In this document: in pieces, positions 57,608-64,000 of the stretch | Numbering within the stretch: position 1 is the first letter of the stretch | Layout: every line of letters begins with the position of its first letter | NCBI RefSeq assembly: GCF_900129575.1 | Contig: NZ_FQWE01000004.1 | Coordinates: 186,001 to 250,000 of the forward strand | Origin: Flavobacterium segetis | GTDB lineage: Bacteria > Bacteroidota > Bacteroidia > Flavobacteriales > Flavobacteriaceae | DNA: 64,000 nt | Direction of reading: 5' to 3' | Notes under the pieces: generated by a model | What the model was told of the DNA's origin: nothing | Seen by the model: the letters and a program-made list of their open reading frames with translations, nothing else | Database searches by the model: none | Position numbers and translations under genes: made by a program

Positions 57608-58450
57608 ATGAATGTAACTGACTATACTTATTTGATTAACCAACCTGACGCAATCAATGAAAAGCAAATAGCAATTCTCGATAGTGTCTTGGCTGATTTT
57701 CCCTATTTTCAGAACGCACGAGCAATCCAATTAAGAGGTCTCTATAATCAAAATAGCTTTCAATATAATGCTACATTAAAAAAAACAGCAGCATATACTA
57801 CTGATAGGTCTATTTTATTTGATTTTATCACATCAGATAGATATACATCGATTGACAAAGCTTTACATGAAAGAAAAATCCTTGATAGTAAGAAAGTCGA
57901 TAGTGAAATTCTAATTAATGACGATAAGTCACAGATTAAAGTAACCAAACTAGAACAGTCAATTTTAACTTCAATAAAACAGTCATTACCTTTAGCACAG
58001 CCGCACTTATCTTTAAATATTGAGGAAAAATTAGCGATTGGTAAGCCATTAGATTTTTCTAAAAAAGAGCAACATTCCTTTCAAGAGTGGCTTCAGCTCT
58101 CGAGTACACAACCCATCGATAGAGAATCGACAGTTAATAAAAATGAATCAACGCTCGAATTAAATGTAGAAAAAAGAAAAAAAACTGAACTGATCGATAA
58201 ATTTATTGAAACCAGTCCAAAAATCTCTCCTGTAAAACATGGCGTCCCTTCTACCGCAACATTTGATTTGAATGCAAGCGACAATTCTTACTTGATGACA
58301 GAGACATTAGCAAGAGTTTATTTAGAGCAAAAAAAGTATCAAAAAGCGATTCAGGCTTATGAAATATTAATTTTGAAATATCCAGAAAAAAGTAGTTTCT
58401 TTGCAGACCGCATAACGGATATTAAGATTTTACAACATAACAATAATTAA
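57608..58450 (+). CDS. TPR-like protein of unknown function
   Basis: 280 aa, soluble. The N-terminus has DYTYLINQPDAINEKQIAILDSVLADFPYFQNARAIQL, as commonly found in this Bacteroidota family, and the C-terminus has one TPR-like repeat (LARVYLEQKKYQKAIQAYEILILKYPEK). The middle is hydrophilic and poorly conserved. Starts 4 nt before secG with which it is probably coupled. Function unknown. Confidence 0.75.
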   Translation: MNVTDYTYLINQPDAINEKQIAILDSVLADFPYFQNARAIQLRGLYNQNSFQYNATLKKTAAYTTDRSILFDFITSDRYTSIDKALHERKILDSKKVDSEILINDDKSQIKVTKLEQSILTSIKQSLPLAQPHLSLNIEEKLAIGKPLDFSKKEQHSFQEWLQLSSTQPIDRESTVNKNESTLELNVEKRKKTELIDKFIETSPKISPVKHGVPSTATFDLNASDNSYLMTETLARVYLEQKKYQKAIQAYEILILKYPEKSSFFADRITDIKILQHNNN

Positions 58451-58453
58451 ACA

Positions 58454-58783
58454 ATGAGCACATTTTCAATTTTTTTAGTTTTAATAACTATAGTTTGTTT
58501 TCTATTAATCGTGGTTATAATGGTTCAAAACCCCAAAGGTGGTGGATTGTCCTCTACATTAGGTGGTTCTCAGATGATGGGAGGAGTGCAAAAAACAACT
58601 GATTTCTTAGATAAAAGCACTTGGATGCTTGCAACGATTTTAATTGCACTTATATTACTTTCTAGTCTAAGCTTTACGGGTTCCTTGAGTGATACTGATT
58701 CTAAAATTATTGATAATACAACAACAACTGCGCCATCAGCTCCTATTCAAAACGTACCGGCTGTTCCAACTCCAGCTAAATAA
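58454..58783 (+). CDS. secG: Preprotein translocase subunit SecG
   Basis: 109 aa. Two membrane helices (about 4-24 and 56-76), with VVIMVQNPKGGGLSSTLGGSQMMGGVQKTTDFLDKSTW between them, as in SecG. The C-terminal tail is Thr/Pro-rich. SecG is an accessory subunit of SecYEG. Starts 4 nt after the previous gene. Confidence 0.93.
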   Translation: MSTFSIFLVLITIVCFLLIVVIMVQNPKGGGLSSTLGGSQMMGGVQKTTDFLDKSTWMLATILIALILLSSLSFTGSLSDTDSKIIDNTTTTAPSAPIQNVPAVPTPAK

Positions 58784-58802
58784 AAATATATTTATAATTT
58801 TA

Positions 58803-58834
58803 AAATGCCAGCTTGTCAAAGCTGGCATTTTTTT
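58803..58834 (+). terminator. Terminator after secG
   Basis: AAATGCCAGC (58803-58812) pairs with GCTGGCATTT (58821-58830) and a T run follows. Confidence 0.85.
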
Positions 58835-58920
58835 TAAGAAAATGTGGCAGTTATTTTTAGCTGGCATAATTTCTGAACTCAAAGTGATATAGGAAATATA
58901 ATTTAATTAAACATAAAATC

Positions 58921-59196
58921 ATGGATTTAAACATCAAACCACTTTCAGACAGAGTTCTTATCGAACCGGTTGCGGCTGAAACAAAAACTGCATCAGGGAT
59001 TTTTATTCCAGATACAGCTAAAGAGAAACCACAAAAAGGAACTGTTGTTGCCGTTGGAAATGGCACAAAAGAACATATAATGACTGTCAAAATCGGGGAT
59101 TCTGTACTTTACGGAAAATACGCTGGGACTGAATTAAAATTAGAAGGAAAAGATTATTTGATAATGAGAGAGGATGATATTCTTGCGATTATTTAA
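58921..59196 (+). CDS. groES: Co-chaperonin GroES
   Basis: 91 aa, normal length. [21 protein letters not shown] and [23 protein letters not shown] contain the mobile loop with IFIPDTA. Forms the lid of GroEL. No CIRCE operator (TTAGCACTC inverted repeat) is visible in its leader. Followed by groEL after 83 nt. Confidence 0.98.
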   Translation: MDLNIKPLSDRVLIEPVAAETKTASGIFIPDTAKEKPQKGTVVAVGNGTKEHIMTVKIGDSVLYGKYAGTELKLEGKDYLIMREDDILAII

Positions 59197-59237
59197 GAAA
59201 TAATAAAATTTGAGAATTACAGTTTAAAAAGAACAAT

Positions 59238-60908
<1,671 letters not shown>

Positions 60909-60931
60909 TATCGTTTTTAATTTTCATACAA

Positions 60932-60966
60932 AACCGTTCTGATTTTATATTAGAACGGTTTTTTTA
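60932..60966 (+). terminator. Terminator of groES-groEL
   Basis: AAACCGTTCT (60932-60941) pairs with AGAACGGTTT (60953-60962), followed by T run. Confidence 0.88.
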
Positions 60967-61400
60967 TAAGCGTTCTCAACGCTAATATCGTATTTTAAAT
61001 CTATAAGAAATTACACTAAACTAGGATACAAATTAGAAGTAATTTTATTAAGTTTGTTTTAGTGAAAAGTTGCAGTCGGCTCAGTTCTTAAGCTTCAGCA
61101 GCAATTCTACGTTATTAGCTGAGTTCTACACCTATCCGAACATTCGAGTTGCGCGCACTAGAAATTCGTAGCTTCAAAGGCAATCGATCAGCTATAGGAA
61201 ATAAATACCACGCTACAGGTAACAAGGGTTTGTAATTCATGCCCACGAAAGGGAGTCAAAACATTAAATTTCTTTTAGTTAAAAATACGATTTTATAAAA
61301 GTGCAATTGTTCACTACCATTCGCATGTAATATACGTGAAAAATGAACTAGATTAAAACAATATTAAGCACAGAATATAAAAAAGTCAGAAGATTTAAAA
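60967..61400. other. Gene-free stretch with a GC-richer island
   Basis: No open frame above 60 codons. Between about 61070 and 61270 the sequence has visibly more G+C than its surroundings (GTTGCGCGC, CACGCTACAGG, CCCACGAAAGGG). I do not recognise it; it could be a repeat or RNA fragment. Confidence 0.35.
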
Positions 61401-61403
61401 TTG

Positions 61404-61442
61404 AACATGCCCCAATAAGTATTTAACTTTTTGGGGCATGTT
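61404..61442. terminator. Hairpin downstream of the DedA gene
   Basis: AACATGCCCCAA (61404-61415) pairs perfectly with TTGGGGCATGTT (61431-61442). A T run is weak on both strands. Confidence 0.6.
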
Positions 61443-61482
61443 TATTAAAGTAAGCGATCATTTTTTTACACTTTTTGTTCTT

Positions 61483-62172
61483 CTATTTTTCTATTTCTTC
61501 TTCTTTACTTTTCCTACTGAACTTATAAACTACAGGTACAATTGTTATGGCAACTAAAATTAAAACGATAACTTCAATATGTTCTTTCAAGTCAATTTGA
61601 TAATTACTTAGTAAAAAACCATAGAGATAATGCCCTGCAAAAATTAATGTAAACGACCAAATAAAGGAACTTAGCACATTATAAAACATAAATTTGTTTT
61701 TATCCATAGAAACTATCCCAGCTACTATTGGAGCAAAAGTTCTAAATATTGGAAGGAAACGAGCGAAAATTATCGCTTTACCACCATAAGTCTCAAAGAA
61801 GTCTTTTGATTGCACTAGGTACTTTCTTTTGAACCAAAAACTATCTTTCTTATTATAAAGATAATAACCACTTTTTGCTCCAAACCAATACCCTACAATA
61901 TTTCCTAAAATACCAGCCAACGCAACTAGAGTTGCCAACAGAAATACATTTAAAAAATCATTTTCGATGATCAATATGTTTTCTATTAACTCCCTACTAT
62001 AAATACCCGCCAAGAAAAGTAAACTATCCCCCGGCAAAAAGAAACCTGCAAATAGACCAGTTTCAGCAAATACAATAAATAAAACTATGTAAATACCTAA
62101 CTTAATTCCGTTAACATCAAAGTGAATATAAAAAAGCGGGTCTATTAAATCTTTCCAATCAAAACTGTTCAT
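61483..62172 (-). CDS. DedA family membrane protein (VTT domain)
   Basis: 229 aa with four to six membrane helices. Typical DedA segments: AETGLFAGFFLPGDSLLFLAG, GYWFGAKSGYYLYNKKDS and FARFLPIFRTFAPIVAG. DedA proteins have been linked to lipid carrier recycling and membrane homeostasis. The terminal part KFSRKSKEEEIEK is charged and cytoplasmic. Confidence 0.93.
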   Translation of the reverse strand: MNSFDWKDLIDPLFYIHFDVNGIKLGIYIVLFIVFAETGLFAGFFLPGDSLLFLAGIYSRELIENILIIENDFLNVFLLATLVALAGILGNIVGYWFGAKSGYYLYNKKDSFWFKRKYLVQSKDFFETYGGKAIIFARFLPIFRTFAPIVAGIVSMDKNKFMFYNVLSSFIWSFTLIFAGHYLYGFLLSNYQIDLKEHIEVIVLILVAITIVPVVYKFSRKSKEEEIEK

Positions 62173-62313
62173 TATTTGCTATTTTTATGCTAAAATTAAT
62201 TGCGTGTGAAAGTACTGAAAAAATTACATCATCAAGAATTTATCGAACCTTTTTAAATTTTAATTAACTATTGATTTACGTATAAATAAAGCAAGAATAA
62301 AATAGACTCAAAA

Positions 62314-62655
62314 TTAATTTCGTTCATATAAACAACAGTGATGTAAATTATTGTAATCTTCATCCGTTGCCTTGACTTCATCTGTGTCGTGTCCTACCTT
62401 AGCAATTGCTTTTTTAACATCATTTACAGTAGTTTTTTCTTCATTGATAATTAAATTCAGTTGGTGTGTTGCGATATCCCATGTGACGGATTTAACACCA
62501 ACAACTGAATACGCTGCTTTTTGAATTCGTTTTTGACATTGTTCGCAATTACCATTTACTTCCGTAGTATATTTGGCATTTTTATTCTTTTTTTCCTGTC
62601 CCTGAACTGATAAGCCAAATAAAATTGACACCACCAAAACGATTAAATTTTTCAT
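62314..62655 (-). CDS. Exported heavy-metal-associated (HMA) domain protein with C-terminal HHCC
   Basis: 113 aa with signal peptide (cut near SVQGQ) and an HMA fold: NGNCEQCQKRIQKAAYSVVGV (Cys37-x-x-Cys40), then VNDVKKAIAKVGHDTDEVKA. Near the C-terminus HHCC (105-108) adds further possible metal ligands, an unusual feature. It lies 22 nt after the partial TonB-dependent receptor, on the same strand, suggesting periplasmic metal handling, perhaps copper. Symbol not assigned. Confidence 0.9.
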   Translation of the reverse strand: MKNLIVLVVSILFGLSVQGQEKKNKNAKYTTEVNGNCEQCQKRIQKAAYSVVGVKSVTWDIATHQLNLIINEEKTTVNDVKKAIAKVGHDTDEVKATDEDYNNLHHCCLYERN

Positions 62656-62677
62656 TTTTTCTATTTTATTTTATTAA

Positions 62678-64000
62678 TTATTTTATTTTAAAACGCAAAC
62701 CAGCATAATACATTTGCCCAAAAACTGGCGCATAAACAATTGAAGCGTCAAAAGTAGGACCAAATGGATTATCATTTCCTAAAATTACATTGTTTTGTTT
62801 GTAATTTCCGATATTCTCTCCACCAAAGTATATTTCAAAAGTAGAAGAAAATGTTCTGGTAATTTGTGCATTCATCAACGAATAAGTTGGAGAAAAAGTA
62901 GGTAAGCGGTCGGTGATTGGATTTGACATTGTATTAGGTAATTGCTGCTGACCAATCCAGTTGAAAGTATAATCAAATTTCCACTGTTCTCCTTTATCTC
63001 CGATGTGAGTTTCATATTCTATATTACTAAAAAATCTGTGTTTTGCCTGCAACGGATTTTGAAAATTTCCAGAAAGATAATCAGTTTTTACATCGTAAAA
63101 TTTATAGGCAGATCGCAAATTTAAATGAACTGCTAATTCATAGTTAAATTCAAACTGCATCGTATTAGCAATTGATTTTCCCTTCAAGTTATAAAATAGC
63201 GCTTTTTGCGGACTTTGCATCAAATCGACTACTGCTTGGTTTTGAAAATCAGTTCTATAAAAATCAAAACCAACATCTGCATTTTTTCCAAAGAGAAAGA
63301 ACTTTTGGGCAAAACTCAATCCATAGTTCCATGCGATTTCAGGATTTAATCCATAAATCTTCCCGTTCGAATCTAAAATATCAAAAACTCTCGAACTGGC
63401 AAATAACGGTTGGTTTTCGGCAAAAATATTGGCAGAACGTTTTCCTCTACCAGCTGAAAATCTCAAAACTCCCTTTTCCCAAGGATTGTATCGCGCATGT
63501 AATCGTGGAGTTATAAATGTTCCTAATCGGTTGTGATTATCTACTCTTCCGCCAAGAATCAAGCTGAAATCGCCATCATTATCGTAAGTATACTCGAAAA
63601 AAGCACCTACAGAATTGTCAATTCTACTATAATCATTAACGTTTACAAATTCTTGGTATTTGTCATACGTGAAATTCAAACCCGCAGCAAATTTATTCAT
63701 TGTATTACTAATAATCGAATTAAAAATCAAGTTTGAATAATAGCTACTTTGTTTGATATTGTACTGGTTTAAACCAAAGTACGAATTTTGATCGTGAATA
63801 TTAAAAGCATTTTGGAAACCAATACTTTGATAGGGCATATCCTTAAAAACGTAACCTACTTTTGTTGAAATATCTAGACGCTCTGTATTAATTTCAGAAC
63901 CCCAATAATTAGTTGTTCCACGATCTCTATTTGGATCAAAATTTAATTGTCCTGTTTGTTTCCTATCATTCATGTATCTGAAATTGATAAAACTCACCCA
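62678..64000 (-). CDS. TonB-dependent receptor, C-terminal part (runs past the window edge)
   Basis: The frame is open from the right window edge down to 62678, giving at least 440 residues. It is a beta-barrel: many strands, such as VGYVFKDMPYQSIGFQNAF, KFAAGLNFTYDKYQEFVN, FFEYTYDNDGDFSLILGGRVD and NIEYETHIGDKGEQWKFDYT, and the end YYAGLRFKIK. There is no visible plug or TonB box since the N-terminus is outside. The C-terminus without a final Phe is common in Bacteroidota. The adjacent HMA protein suggests uptake of a metal complex (inference). Confidence 0.88.
   Translation of the reverse strand, partial: WVSFINFRYMNDRKQTGQLNFDPNRDRGTTNYWGSEINTERLDISTKVGYVFKDMPYQSIGFQNAFNIHDQNSYFGLNQYNIKQSSYYSNLIFNSIISNTMNKFAAGLNFTYDKYQEFVNVNDYSRIDNSVGAFFEYTYDNDGDFSLILGGRVDNHNRLGTFITPRLHARYNPWEKGVLRFSAGRGKRSANIFAENQPLFASSRVFDILDSNGKIYGLNPEIAWNYGLSFAQKFFLFGKNADVGFDFYRTDFQNQAVVDLMQSPQKALFYNLKGKSIANTMQFEFNYELAVHLNLRSAYKFYDVKTDYLSGNFQNPLQAKHRFFSNIEYETHIGDKGEQWKFDYTFNWIGQQQLPNTMSNPITDRLPTFSPTYSLMNAQITRTFSSTFEIYFGGENIGNYKQNNVILGNDNPFGPTFDASIVYAPVFGQMYYAGLRFKIK

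Noticed and set aside
58835..58920. Sigma-54 promoter before groES (TGGCA near a GC)
   Set aside because: The distance between GG and GC does not fit the -24/-12 spacing, despite the sigma-54 activator gene nearby.

Overview
The window is a contiguous chromosomal piece of a low-GC Bacteroidota genome, almost certainly Flavobacterium or a close relative in the Flavobacteriaceae. The evidence is the gliding/type IX secretion cluster gldK-gldL-gldM-gldN, a secreted protein with a T9SS type A C-terminal sorting domain, many SCS-type lipoproteins, Bacteroidota promoters (TTTG / TAnnTTTG), a partial TonB-dependent receptor, and long AT-rich gene-free stretches. Most of the content is housekeeping; the accessory interest lies in small genes, pseudogenes and intergenic repeats.

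Layout. 1-16 kb: a truncated glucosaminidase coupled to an ACC-deaminase/D-cysteine-desulfhydrase-like enzyme, a T9SS cargo protein, a tiny membrane HExxH protein, a Cys-rich DUF5522 protein, urocanate hydratase, a DUF4136 lipoprotein, a group III truncated hemoglobin, a phytase-like esterase lipoprotein, phenylalanine hydroxylase, DUF4230 and GSCFA proteins, a lipoprotein and alaS. 16-22 kb: an M23 peptidase, a MerR regulator, LemA and two TPM proteins, then a decayed formylglycine-generating-enzyme (SUMF1) pseudogene. 22-31 kb: an SDR, der, a membrane protein, era, two tandem initiator tRNAs, a GIY-YIG pseudogene, an M13 peptidase, a pseudouridine synthase and an LRR protein. 31-37 kb: pterin carbinolamine dehydratase (partner of the phenylalanine hydroxylase 22 kb away), a FemAB/GNAT-like protein, a lipid kinase, an App1-like phosphatase, an ABC-F ATPase and DUF983. 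37-47 kb: an FAD oxidoreductase, gldN-gldM-gldL-gldK, an arginase-fold protein and topA. 47-53 kb: a glycerol regulon with divergent DeoR/GlpR regulator and glpD-glpK-glpF plus an outer-membrane protein. 53-61 kb: miaB, a GxxExxY cassette bounded by inverted repeats, a sigma-54 activator, lptE, a TPR-like protein, secG and groES-groEL. 61-64 kb: DedA, a periplasmic heavy-metal-binding protein and the 3' part of a TonB-dependent receptor.

The features most worth a second look are: the 475-bp GxxExxY cassette with 29-bp inverted ends just after miaB; a family of about 145-bp structured intergenic repeats (three copies) with a conserved hairpin core; an arginase-fold protein beside the T9SS genes that lacks several metal ligands; the SUMF1 pseudogene in which conserved tryptophan codons have become TGA; a 112-aa membrane HExxH protein; and a 10-bp-phased operator-like array in front of glpD. 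I see no CRISPR array, prophage, transposase or rRNA operon.
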